DNA from: an uncultured Eubacteriales bacterium
GTDB taxonomy: Bacteria > Bacillota > Clostridia > Lachnospirales > Lachnospiraceae
DNA length: 31,098 nucleotides
Direction of reading: 5' to 3'
Assembly (NCBI GenBank): GCA_900545455.1
Contig: UQZF01000012.1
Location: forward strand, 1-31,098
Shown here: positions 7,811 to 15,601 of the stretch, one piece after another
How the letters are laid out: every line of letters starts with the position of its first letter
Numbering within the stretch: the first letter of the stretch is position 1
Translations under genes and position numbers: made by a program
The notes under the pieces: model-generated
What the model was told of the DNA's origin: nothing
The model's input: only the letters and a program-made list of their open reading frames with translations
The model's database searches: none

Positions 7811-7911
7811 CGTATATCAGACAGGTTCGTGAAAGCGGACGTAAAGGTCTGCAAAATTAAATAAGCTCCTGTCCACACATATTGCCTAAACAGGCGGAAA
7901 AGAGGATAAAG
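7811..7911 (+). promoter_or_regulatory. Foldable purC leader with alternative pairings
   Basis: A 6-bp stem (7820-7825 with 7868-7873) encloses a second stem (7835-7840 with 7847-7852, one G-U pair). The strand CCTGT at 7868-7872 can instead pair with ACAGG at 7890-7894, just before the purC ribosome binding site (7901-7906). A 4-bp hairpin 7884-7887/7892-7895 competes too. This is the shape of a switching leader, but it does not match a purine, PRPP or ZTP riboswitch consensus that I know. Confidence 0.4.
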
Positions 7912-8787
7912 ATGGAAGAATTCAAGTTATTGTACGAAGGAAAAGTCAGAGAGGTATATGATATCGGCGAAAACCTTGTTATTGCGGCAACAGACAGAAT
8001 TTCAGCGTTTGACCACATTTTAAAGAACAAGATTACAGCTAAGGGTGCCATTCTGACACAGATGTCTAAGTTCTGGTTTGATTACACAAAAGATGTTGTA
8101 CCCAATCATATGATTTCGGTTGATACTAACGACATGCCTGAGTTTTTCCATGATGAGCGTTTTTATAAGAGAGCAATGATGTGCAAGAAGCTCACAATGC
8201 TTCCTATCGAGTGCATTGTGAGAGGATATATTACAGGAAGCGGCTGGGAGAGCTACAAGAAGAACGGTACCGTATGTGGTATCAAGCTTCCTGAGGGACT
8301 CAAGGAATCCGAGAAGCTCCCTGAACCGATTTACACACCTAGCACCAAGGCTGAGATAGGTGACCATGACGAGAACATCTCCTTTGAGAGAAGCATCGAG
8401 GTTCTTGAGAAGAAGTTCCCGGGCAAGGGGCTTGAGTATGCAACCAAGATTAAGGACTGTACAATCGCACTTTACAAGAAGTGTGCAGAGTATGCACTCA
8501 GCAAGGGCATTATCATTGCAGATACCAAGTTTGAGTTTGGTCTTGATGAGAACGGCAATGTCGTGCTCGGCGATGAGATGCTCACACCTGACAGCTCACG
8601 TTTCTGGCCGTTGGAGGGCTACGAGGCAGGCAAGGGACAGCCATCCTTTGACAAGCAGTATGTAAGAGACTGGTTAAAGGCTAACCCTGACAGTGATTAT
8701 CTTCTCCCTGAGGAGGTAGTAACCAAGACTGTTGATAAGTATAAGGAAGCATACCTTCTTCTCACAGGAAAAGAGTTCACACTGTAG
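7912..8787 (+). CDS. purC: Phosphoribosylaminoimidazole-succinocarboxamide synthase
   Basis: Joins CAIR and aspartate with ATP to form SAICAR in de novo purine synthesis. The N-terminus has the family pattern LLYEGKVREVYD and ATDRISAFDHIL, followed by PIECIVRGYITGSGW and DTKFEFGLDENG, all typical SAICAR synthetase motifs. At 291 residues it belongs to the longer, yeast-like type rather than the 237-residue E. coli type. I chose the ATG at 7912 because AGAGGA (7901-7906) precedes it by 5 bases; the open frame from 7882 has no such site. It is the first gene of the purC-purF-purB operon, 31 bases before purF, and probably controlled through its leader. Confidence 0.95.
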   Translation: MEEFKLLYEGKVREVYDIGENLVIAATDRISAFDHILKNKITAKGAILTQMSKFWFDYTKDVVPNHMISVDTNDMPEFFHDERFYKRAMMCKKLTMLPIECIVRGYITGSGWESYKKNGTVCGIKLPEGLKESEKLPEPIYTPSTKAEIGDHDENISFERSIEVLEKKFPGKGLEYATKIKDCTIALYKKCAEYALSKGIIIADTKFEFGLDENGNVVLGDEMLTPDSSRFWPLEGYEAGKGQPSFDKQYVRDWLKANPDSDYLLPEEVVTKTVDKYKEAYLLLTGKEFTL

Positions 8788-8818
8788 TCTTTACATAATC
8801 TGATAATGCGGAGCGAAT

Positions 8819-10270
8819 ATGGGACAGAAAATGAATAATATTTCGGACAGCTATTACGATGAGGATGGGGTTCACGAGGAGTGTGGAGTCTTTGGCGTGT
8901 ATGATATAGATGGCGGGGATGTAGCATCGACCATATACTATGGACTTTTTGCACTTCAGCATAGAGGACAGGAGAGCTGCGGCATCGCGGTCAGCGATAC
9001 CAACGGACCTAAGGGAAAGGTGCTCTCCCATAAGGATATGGGACTTGTCAACGAAGTGTTTACGCCTGAGGATTTGGAAAAACTTAAGGGTAATATCGGT
9101 GTCGGGCATGTACGATATTCAACGGCGGGCAGCTCGACGAGAGAGAATGCACAGCCGCTTGTTCTTAACTATGTCAAGGGAACACTTGCGATGGCGCACA
9201 ACGGAAATCTTATCAATGCAGTAGACCTGAGGGAGGAGCTCTCGTACACGGGAGCCATCTTCCAGACGACGATAGATTCCGAGGTTATCGCATATCATAT
9301 CGCAAGAGAGCGTCTCAATACACCGAGCGTTGAGAAGGCTGTTGCGAGTGCGATGAAGAAGATTGTGGGAGCGTACTCACTTATTGTTCTCAGTCCGCGT
9401 AAGATGATAGGTGCGCGTGATCCGTTCGGATTTAAACCGCTTTGCATAGGAAAGCGCGACAATACCTACGTGATGTCGTCGGAGACCTGCGCTCTCGATG
9501 CTGTAGGTGCGGAGTTTGTGCGGGACGTTCTTCCTGGTGAGATAGTCACAATCACAGCGGACGGAAGAATTGAGTCGGATACCTCGATGTGTCAGCCGAT
9601 GCACAAGAAGTGTATTTTTGAGTACATTTATTTTGCAAGACCGGACAGCCGCATCGACGGAATCAGCGTGTATATGTCAAGAATAATGGCGGGAAGGCTT
9701 CTTGCAAAATCGCATCCTGTTGAGGCGGACCTTGTTGTGGGTGTACCTGAGTCCGGAAATGTGGCAGCCATGGGGTATGCACTTGAATCCGGAATTCCTT
9801 ATGGAATGGCATTTATCAAGAACAGCTATGTCGGACGTACATTTATCAAGCCTAAGCAGGCACAGAGAGAGAGCAGCGTGAAGATTAAGCTAAATGTACT
9901 CACGGAGGCTGTCAAGGGCAAGAGGGTGGTTATGATAGATGATTCGATAGTGAGAGGAACCACAAGTGCAAGAATCGTTAAGATGCTGAAGGACGCAGGA
10001 GCGAAAGAGGTTCATGTAAGAATATCGTCACCACCGTTTTTGTATCCATGTTATTTCGGAACCGATATACCGTCAAGCGACCAGCTTATTGCCAGCACGC
10101 ATACGGTTGACCAGATATGTGAATACATAGGGGCCGATTCACTCGGATATATTGATGTCAATGATTTGAAGCATATGGTTGAGGAAAGAACAGATTTCTG
10201 CGACGCATGCTTTACCGGAAACTATCCGATTGCACCGCCTGATAAGGACATACGAGGCGAGCACGAATAA
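8819..10270 (+). CDS. purF: Amidophosphoribosyltransferase
   Basis: Catalyses the first committed step of purine synthesis: glutamine and PRPP give phosphoribosylamine. A 21-residue propeptide precedes Cys22 in EECGVFG, the N-terminal nucleophile of the glutaminase domain after processing. Other glutaminase marks are LFALQHRGQES and GHVRYSTAG. The phosphoribosyltransferase domain has the PRPP motif VVMIDDSIVRGTT near residue 370. Cys265, Cys411, Cys461 and Cys464 match the four [4Fe-4S] ligands of the Bacillus enzyme, with the same 146-residue gap between the first two. This makes it an oxygen-sensitive Fe-S type, fitting an anaerobe. A GGAG site stands about 5 bases before the ATG at 8819. 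purC ends 31 bases upstream and purB starts 27 bases downstream. Confidence 0.96.
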   Translation: MGQKMNNISDSYYDEDGVHEECGVFGVYDIDGGDVASTIYYGLFALQHRGQESCGIAVSDTNGPKGKVLSHKDMGLVNEVFTPEDLEKLKGNIGVGHVRYSTAGSSTRENAQPLVLNYVKGTLAMAHNGNLINAVDLREELSYTGAIFQTTIDSEVIAYHIARERLNTPSVEKAVASAMKKIVGAYSLIVLSPRKMIGARDPFGFKPLCIGKRDNTYVMSSETCALDAVGAEFVRDVLPGEIVTITADGRIESDTSMCQPMHKKCIFEYIYFARPDSRIDGISVYMSRIMAGRLLAKSHPVEADLVVGVPESGNVAAMGYALESGIPYGMAFIKNSYVGRTFIKPKQAQRESSVKIKLNVLTEAVKGKRVVMIDDSIVRGTTSARIVKMLKDAGAKEVHVRISSPPFLYPCYFGTDIPSSDQLIASTHTVDQICEYIGADSLGYIDVNDLKHMVEERTDFCDACFTGNYPIAPPDKDIRGEHE

Positions 10271-10297
10271 TAATACAGAGAGATAGGAGAAAATATA

Positions 10298-11731
10298 ATG
10301 AGCACAGACCGTTACCAGACACCGCTTGCAGAGCGTTATGCAAGCGAGGAAATGCAGTACATTTTTTCACCTGATAAGAAGTTCAGAACCTGGAGAAGAC
10401 TTTGGATTGCACTTGCCGAGACTGAGAAGGAACTTGGACTCGACATTACGGACGAGCAAATAGAGGAACTCAAGGCTCACAAGGATGACATCAACTATGA
10501 TGTTGCCAAGGAGAGAGAGAAACTTGTAAGACATGATGTAATGTCACATGTCTATGCTTACGGTGTACAGTGTCCTAAGGCAAAGGGAATAATTCATCTT
10601 GGAGCGACAAGCTGCTATGTTGGAGATAATACTGACCTCATAATTATGACAGAGGCATTGAAACTTGTCAGAAAGAAACTTGTGAATGTTATGGCAGAGC
10701 TTGCAAAGTTTGCCGACAAGTACAAGGCACTTCCGACACTTGCATTCACACATTTCCAGCCGGCACAGCCTACCACGGTCGGAAAGAGAGCAACGCTCTG
10801 GCTCATGGAGCTTAAGCTGGACCTCGATGACCTTGACTATCTCATTGGTTCAATGAGACTTTTAGGCTCTAAGGGAACAACGGGAACACAGGCAAGTTTT
10901 CTTGAACTTTTTGATGGAGACCATGACAGAATCCGCAAGCTTGACAAGATGATTGCCAACAAGATGGGATTTGAGGATGTATATCCTGTTTCAGGTCAGA
11001 CATATTCACGCAAGGTTGACACAAGAGTTGTTAATGTACTTGCCGGAATCGCTGCCAGTGCACATAAATTCTCCAATGATATAAGACTTTTACAACATTT
11101 AAAGGAGATTGAGGAACCATTTGAGAAGAATCAGATTGGTTCATCGGCTATGGCATATAAGAGAAATCCTATGAGAAGCGAGAGAATTGCCTCACTTGCC
11201 AACTTTGTTATGGCGGACGCAATGAATCCTGCAATCACATCTGCGACACAGTGGTTTGAGAGAACGCTTGATGATTCTGCTAATAAGAGAATGTCTGTTC
11301 CAGAGGCTTTTCTTGCAGTCGACGGAATTTTGGATCTCTATATGAATGTCGTTGACGGACTTGTAGTATATGAGAAGGTTATTGAGAAACATATCATGGC
11401 GGAGCTTCCGTTCATGGCGACGGAGAACATCATGATGGATGCCGTCAAGGCGGGCGGTGACCGTCAGGAACTGCATGAGAAGATTCGAACTCTCTCAATG
11501 GAGGCAGGACGCAACGTGAAAGAGAAGGGACTTGACAACAACCTTCTTGAGCTCATTGCAGCGGATCCGGCATTTAATCTCTCGCTTGATGACCTTAAGA
11601 AGTCCATGGATCCTTCTAAGTATACAGGACGTGCAAAAGAACAGGTTGATGAGTTCTTAAGCGAGGTAATCAATCCGATTCTTGAGGCAAGTAAGGATGA
11701 ACTTGGAATGACAGCGGAGATTAACGTATAA
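10298..11731 (+). CDS. purB: Adenylosuccinate lyase
   Basis: Cleaves SAICAR and adenylosuccinate, releasing fumarate, in IMP and AMP synthesis. The fumarase/aspartase signature appears as GSSAMAYKRNPMRSERI. Other marks are HLGATSCYVGDNTD (substrate loop), THFQPAQPTTVGKR (catalytic His region) and RTLDDSANKR. At 477 residues it is of the longer type that resembles the animal enzymes. AGGAG stands 8-9 bases before the ATG at 10298. It closes the operon; a strong terminator follows at 11762. Its two substrates are made by PurC in this operon and PurA encoded about 9 kb downstream. Confidence 0.96.
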   Translation: MSTDRYQTPLAERYASEEMQYIFSPDKKFRTWRRLWIALAETEKELGLDITDEQIEELKAHKDDINYDVAKEREKLVRHDVMSHVYAYGVQCPKAKGIIHLGATSCYVGDNTDLIIMTEALKLVRKKLVNVMAELAKFADKYKALPTLAFTHFQPAQPTTVGKRATLWLMELKLDLDDLDYLIGSMRLLGSKGTTGTQASFLELFDGDHDRIRKLDKMIANKMGFEDVYPVSGQTYSRKVDTRVVNVLAGIAASAHKFSNDIRLLQHLKEIEEPFEKNQIGSSAMAYKRNPMRSERIASLANFVMADAMNPAITSATQWFERTLDDSANKRMSVPEAFLAVDGILDLYMNVVDGLVVYEKVIEKHIMAELPFMATENIMMDAVKAGGDRQELHEKIRTLSMEAGRNVKEKGLDNNLLELIAADPAFNLSLDDLKKSMDPSKYTGRAKEQVDEFLSEVINPILEASKDELGMTAEINV

Positions 11732-11761
11732 TAAAATACAGATTGTAATATTTTTGAGACA

Positions 11762-11813
11762 AACGTCGTACACATTTAATGTGGATATACATAATGTGTA
11801 CGGCGTTATTTTT
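11762..11813 (+). terminator. Terminator of the purC-purF-purB operon
   Basis: 15-bp stem with one G-U pair, 11762-11776 with 11793-11807, loop 11777-11792, followed by an AT-rich tail with five T's. Confidence 0.87.
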
Positions 11814-11842
11814 ATGCGGTTTCGTAACCTAAAGTTAGTTTA

Positions 11843-11856
11843 CTAAAACGTATTAG
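11843..11856. promoter_or_regulatory. LacI-family operator-like box 1
   Basis: CTAAAACGTATTAG is a near palindrome centred on CG, as LacI/CcpA-type operators are. It lies about 130 bases before the predicted lacI promoter's -35 box. Two related boxes follow at 12008 and 12034. Confidence 0.4.
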
Positions 11857-11970
11857 ATAAAATGCACAAAAATACCAACAAAAACAATGCAAAACAGTAA
11901 TATGCGTGTGTTATTTTGATAGAATTATCGAAAAAGATGTGCAAAATTACTAAAAAATTTTAAAAAACTA

Positions 11971-11999
11971 TTGCATTTATGGCAATAGTGTTGTACTAT
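11971..11999 (+). promoter_or_regulatory. Predicted promoter of the LacI regulator gene
   Basis: TTGCAT (11971-11976) and TACTAT (11994-11999) are 17 bases apart. A 7-bp inverted repeat (11968-11974 with 11982-11988) covers the -35 box. The same two hexamers are used at 25987-26015. The remaining bases from 11814 to 11970 are AT-rich with no ORF. Confidence 0.62.
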
Positions 12000-12007
12000 G
12001 AAGATGC

Positions 12008-12046
12008 GAAAACGATTAAGTAACGCAAGCACCGGAAACGATGCAA
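12008..12046. promoter_or_regulatory. Paired LacI-family operator-like boxes 2 and 3
   Basis: GAAAACGATTAAG (12008-12020) and GGAAACGATGCAA (12034-12046) share AAACGAT and have their CG centres 26 bases apart. They lie right after the predicted -10 box, at and after the expected transcription start, where a repressor would block its own gene. Confidence 0.5.
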
Positions 12047-12066
12047 ACCTGCAGAACAGGTTGGCA
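12042..12066 (+). other. Leader hairpin before the LacI gene
   Basis: Stem 12046-12051 with 12057-12062, extended by 12042-12044 with 12064-12066 across one mismatch. It ends 11 bases before the ribosome binding site. No T tract follows, so it is not a terminator; role unknown. Confidence 0.45.
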
Positions 12067-12092
12067 TAGCAATTTTGGAAGGTGGTAACAAT

Positions 12093-13118
12093 ATGGTATC
12101 TGTGAAGGACATTGCAAATGCATGTAATGTATCCGTAGCGACAGTGAGCAAGGCACTGAATGGTTACAGCGATATAAGCGAAGAAACGAAGGCTGTAATC
12201 AATGCCAAGGCCGCTGAACTTGGATACATACCGAATATGGCTGCGGTTGCACTTAAAACTAACAGGACATATAACATAGGAATCCTGTTTATCGATGCGG
12301 CCAACAGCGGATTCAAGCATGAGTACTTTGCAAATGTGCTTGAGGGAATAAGATCTCAGGCTGAGCAGATGGGATATTGTATTACATTTATCACCAACAA
12401 GATTGGCGGCAGGAAGATTACATATAGTGAGTATTGCAGAATTCGTCAGTTTGACGGGGTGATAATTGCCTGTATCAATTACGATGAACCACAGGTGGTT
12501 GAACTTGTCGGCAGCGGAATACCGATAGTCACTATCGACCACATCTTCAACAATACCATTTCGGTAATGTCTGATAATGTGAAAGGTGTGAAGGACCTTG
12601 TAGAGTACCTTTACTCAATGGGGCATAGGCGGATAGCATTTCTCCATGGTCAGGACAGCTCGGTTACAAGGGACAGAGTAACAAGCTTTTACAGGTGCAT
12701 GGAACAGTTGGGAATCAATGTAGGACGCGAATATGTTCAGGAGTGCAGATATCACGACACCGCGGGGGCGGTCAAGTGTACGAAGAAGCTTCTTCAGCTT
12801 AAGGAACGGCCTACATGCATCATGTATCCGGATGATATTACTGCGATAAGCGGTGCGAACGTTATCAAGAGTCAAGGCCTTAATATACCCGATGACATAT
12901 CTGTGACGGGATATGACGGAATAAGATATTCAGTTATATATGAGCCGCAGATTACTACTTTACAACAGGCCGGTGACAGGATGGGCAGAGAGGCTGCCTC
13001 CTGCTTAATCGAACTTATTAAAAAACCTAAAACCACACTAAAGAAGAGTTATGTGATTGAGGGAAAGGTTCTGACGGGAGCGTCAGTAAGTAACCTTAAT
13101 GCAACTGTTGTTCAATAG
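12093..13118 (+). CDS. LacI-family transcriptional regulator
   Basis: A sugar-responsive DNA-binding regulator of 341 residues. The N-terminal helix-turn-helix reads VSVKDIANACNVSVATVSKALNG, the canonical LacI pattern, followed by the hinge LGYIPNMAAVALKTNRTYNIG. The rest is a periplasmic-binding-protein-like ligand domain with GHRRIAFLHG, PDDISVTGYDG and TTLQQAGDRMGREA. I chose the ATG at 12093 because GGAAGGTGG (12078-12086) precedes it by 6 bases. It lies directly before a sugar ABC transporter operon in the same direction, which it most likely controls. Three CG-centred boxes upstream suggest it also controls itself. The inducer cannot be read from sequence. Confidence 0.93.
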   Translation: MVSVKDIANACNVSVATVSKALNGYSDISEETKAVINAKAAELGYIPNMAAVALKTNRTYNIGILFIDAANSGFKHEYFANVLEGIRSQAEQMGYCITFITNKIGGRKITYSEYCRIRQFDGVIIACINYDEPQVVELVGSGIPIVTIDHIFNNTISVMSDNVKGVKDLVEYLYSMGHRRIAFLHGQDSSVTRDRVTSFYRCMEQLGINVGREYVQECRYHDTAGAVKCTKKLLQLKERPTCIMYPDDITAISGANVIKSQGLNIPDDISVTGYDGIRYSVIYEPQITTLQQAGDRMGREAASCLIELIKKPKTTLKKSYVIEGKVLTGASVSNLNATVVQ

Positions 13119-13145
13119 AAAATTTGAAGGGCTTTCTATTGCATC

Positions 13146-13177
13146 TGCCGGGGTGGCATGCCTGATAATTTCAGGCA
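13146..13177 (+). other. Two small hairpins before the binding-protein gene
   Basis: A 4-bp hairpin (13146-13149 with 13155-13158) is followed directly by a 7-bp one (13159-13165 with 13171-13177). No T tract follows. They end just before the ribosome binding site and may stabilise or time translation of the abundant binding protein mRNA. Confidence 0.4.
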
Positions 13178-13195
13178 AAAGAATGGAGGAAAAAT

Positions 13196-14548
13196 ATGAG
13201 GAAATTTAAAAGGTTTGCAGCAGCGTTGTTAGTGGGTATGATGACAACGACAGCTCTTGCAGGTTGTGCAAAGAGCAATAACGCATCATCAGGAAACACT
13301 GATGGTAAGGAAGGTTCAGTCCTTAATATTTATGTATGGAATGAGGAGTTCAAGAGCAGAGTTACAGATCATTATCCTGGATATGAGAAGACAGATGATT
13401 CCACAGGAAAGATTGGTGATGTAACAGTTAAGTGGCACACAACGCCTAATGAGAACAATGCTTATCAGAATAACCTTGATGAGGCACTTCTTAAGCAGAG
13501 TTCAGCAGCGGCTGATGATAAGATTGATATTTTCCTTGTAGAAGCTGACTACGCACTTAAGTATGTAGATACAGACTACACAATGCCTGTTAAGGATCTT
13601 GGCATTACAGATGCAGAGATTGCTGACCAGTACAAGTATACACAGGATATCGTAACTGATTCTAAGGGAGTTTTAAAGGGTCTCTCATGGCAGGGCTGTC
13701 CTGGCGTACTTATCTACAATCGTGACATTGCAAAGGAAGTTTTAGGAACAGACGATCCTGCAGAGGTTCAGAAGAGCGTATCTGATTGGGATACATTTGC
13801 TAAGACAGCAGAGACAATGAAGGATAAGGGATACTTCATGGTATCGGGCTTTGATGATACCTTCCGTGTATTCTCCAACAATGTTTCTTCACCATGGGTT
13901 GTTGATGGCAAGGTTGTTATCGATGACAACATTATGAATTGGGTTACACAGACTAAGGAATTCACAGATAATGGTTACAACAATCAGTCTTCACTTTGGG
14001 ATGACAACTGGAAGAAGGGCTTCTATCCGGAAGGAAAGGTATTCTGCTACTTTGGACCGGCTTGGTTCGTAGACTTCTCCATGAATGTTGATGATGCAGC
14101 AAGTATCGCAGCTAACGGCGGATGGGCAGCTACTGAAGGACCTCAGGGCTTCTTCTGGGGTGGTACATGGATCTGCGCAGCACAGGGAACAGATAACCCT
14201 ACACTTGTAGCAGACATTATGAGACAGCTCACAACCAATAAGGATGTCATGACAGAGATCGTTAAGAAGGACAATGATTTCGTTAACAACAAGCCGGCAA
14301 TGGAGGCTATGGCAGCAGACACAACTTACCAGAGCAAGGTACTTGGAGGACAGAATCCACTTGCTATGTTCTGCGCAGGAGCAGAGAAGATTGACCTCAG
14401 CAACCTTTCATCTTATGATCAGGGATGTAACGAGGAGTTCCAGAAGGCTATGAAGGATTACTTCACAGGAAATGCAACACTTGATGAGGCACTTGCAACA
14501 TTCAAGAAGAACATTGTTGTTAAGTATCCTAACCTTAAGACTGAATAA
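13196..14548 (+). CDS. Carbohydrate ABC transporter substrate-binding lipoprotein
   Basis: Captures a sugar outside the cell and delivers it to the membrane permeases. The signal peptide MRKFKRFAAALLVGMM ends in the lipobox ALAGC, so Cys24 would be lipidated and anchor the protein on the outer membrane face. A short Ser/Asn/Gly linker follows. The 450-residue body has the type-1 extracellular solute-binding fold pattern (VLNIYVWNEEFKSR near the start; GGWAATEGPQGFFWGGTW in the C-lobe). GGAGG stands about 7 bases before the ATG. It lies 77 bases after the LacI gene and 115 before the first permease, with a terminator in that second gap. The substrate is not identifiable. Codon use is that of a highly expressed gene (regular AAG, GAT, CTT). 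Confidence 0.92.
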   Translation: MRKFKRFAAALLVGMMTTTALAGCAKSNNASSGNTDGKEGSVLNIYVWNEEFKSRVTDHYPGYEKTDDSTGKIGDVTVKWHTTPNENNAYQNNLDEALLKQSSAAADDKIDIFLVEADYALKYVDTDYTMPVKDLGITDAEIADQYKYTQDIVTDSKGVLKGLSWQGCPGVLIYNRDIAKEVLGTDDPAEVQKSVSDWDTFAKTAETMKDKGYFMVSGFDDTFRVFSNNVSSPWVVDGKVVIDDNIMNWVTQTKEFTDNGYNNQSSLWDDNWKKGFYPEGKVFCYFGPAWFVDFSMNVDDAASIAANGGWAATEGPQGFFWGGTWICAAQGTDNPTLVADIMRQLTTNKDVMTEIVKKDNDFVNNKPAMEAMAADTTYQSKVLGGQNPLAMFCAGAEKIDLSNLSSYDQGCNEEFQKAMKDYFTGNATLDEALATFKKNIVVKYPNLKTE

Positions 14549-14579
14549 TCAGCAAGCAGATAATTATAAGGATGTTTAG

Positions 14580-14617
14580 AAACATGCCTGCTCTATAAGG
14601 GGGCAGGCATGTTTTTT
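14580..14617 (+). terminator. Internal terminator between binding protein and permease genes
   Basis: 12-bp perfect stem, 14580-14591 with 14603-14614, then six T's (14612-14617). A second hairpin with the same AAACATGC arm follows (14624-14631 with 14636-14643, one G-U pair). Partial termination here would give more binding protein than permease, a common arrangement in such operons. Confidence 0.85.
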
Positions 14618-14663
14618 AACCTAAAACATGCTTGGGCGTGTTTCATAAGCGAGGAGTGATGGT

Positions 14664-15584
14664 ATGAAGAAATCCGGTGGCAAGAGCAAGGTTGTAAGGT
14701 ACAATAAGTGGGGGTACATATTTCTTATACCTTTCGTACTTGTATATGTGGCTTTTCAGTTGGTACCACTGTTCAGTACAATATTTAACAGCTTTTTTGA
14801 AAATTACCGAGTGGGACTTGAGCAGGTTGGTCCTAACTGGGTGGGACTTGCAAATTATGTAAAGATTTTTTCGGATGCAAGTCTTTTAAAATACACAGCC
14901 AATACACTTATAATGTGGTTGATTGGTTTTGTTCCGCAGATACTTGTTTCACTGCTTCTGGGACAGTGGTTCTCAGATATCAGACTTAAACTTAAAGGAA
15001 GCAGATTCTTCAAGACGGTAATATATCTTCCGAACTTAATAATGGCTTCCGCATTTTCAATGTTATTTTTCGCATTGTTCTCCGATGTAGGACCAATCAA
15101 TGCAATTTTAATCAAGCTTGGAATTGCTACACAGGAAAATCCTGTGAGATTCTTCTCAAGCATATGGGCTACCAGAGGACTGGTAGGATTCATGAATTTC
15201 CTTATGTGGTTCGGAAATACGACGATTATTCTCATGGCCGGAATTATGGGTATTGACCCTTCACTCTTTGAAGCGGCTGAGGTGGACGGTGCAAGCTCAT
15301 GGCAGAGATTTTACAGGATAACGCTTCCTCTTCTTAAGCCTATCCTTATATATGTTATCATAACATCCATGATCGGTGGTATTCAGATGTTCGATGTACC
15401 TCAGATTCTTACTAACGGTTCAGGTTCACCTGCTGAATCCACAAAGACGCTTATTATGTATCTTAATCAGCATCTCTACAGCAAGAACTATGGACTTGGC
15501 GGAGCACTTTCGGTATTCCTGTTTGTTATAACGGCGATATTAAGTCTTGTAATTTATTCCGTTATGTACCGTAAAAAGGATTGA
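14664..15584 (+). CDS. Sugar ABC transporter permease (MalF/UgpA type)
   Basis: One of two transmembrane subunits of a CUT1 carbohydrate importer. It has a basic N-terminus, then six predicted membrane spans, the first being YIFLIPFVLVYVAFQLVPLF. The EAA loop that contacts the ATPase is EAAEVDGASSWQRFYRITLP, at about residue 203. The length of 306 residues is normal for the class. GAGGAG (14651-14656) precedes the ATG by 7 bases. It lies downstream of the internal terminator and 17 bases before the second permease start. No ATPase gene is present; a shared MsmX-type ATPase encoded elsewhere probably powers it. Confidence 0.93.
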   Translation: MKKSGGKSKVVRYNKWGYIFLIPFVLVYVAFQLVPLFSTIFNSFFENYRVGLEQVGPNWVGLANYVKIFSDASLLKYTANTLIMWLIGFVPQILVSLLLGQWFSDIRLKLKGSRFFKTVIYLPNLIMASAFSMLFFALFSDVGPINAILIKLGIATQENPVRFFSSIWATRGLVGFMNFLMWFGNTTIILMAGIMGIDPSLFEAAEVDGASSWQRFYRITLPLLKPILIYVIITSMIGGIQMFDVPQILTNGSGSPAESTKTLIMYLNQHLYSKNYGLGGALSVFLFVITAILSLVIYSVMYRKKD

Positions 15585-15601
15585 TAAGGAGGTATGACAT
15601 T

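Noticed and set aside
7811..7911. ZTP, purine or PRPP riboswitch before purC
   Set aside because: Only the short string TCGTGA recalls the ZTP motif. The 3' CCGCC-GGGC part is missing, and no purine or ykkC core is present. Kept only as an unassigned foldable leader.
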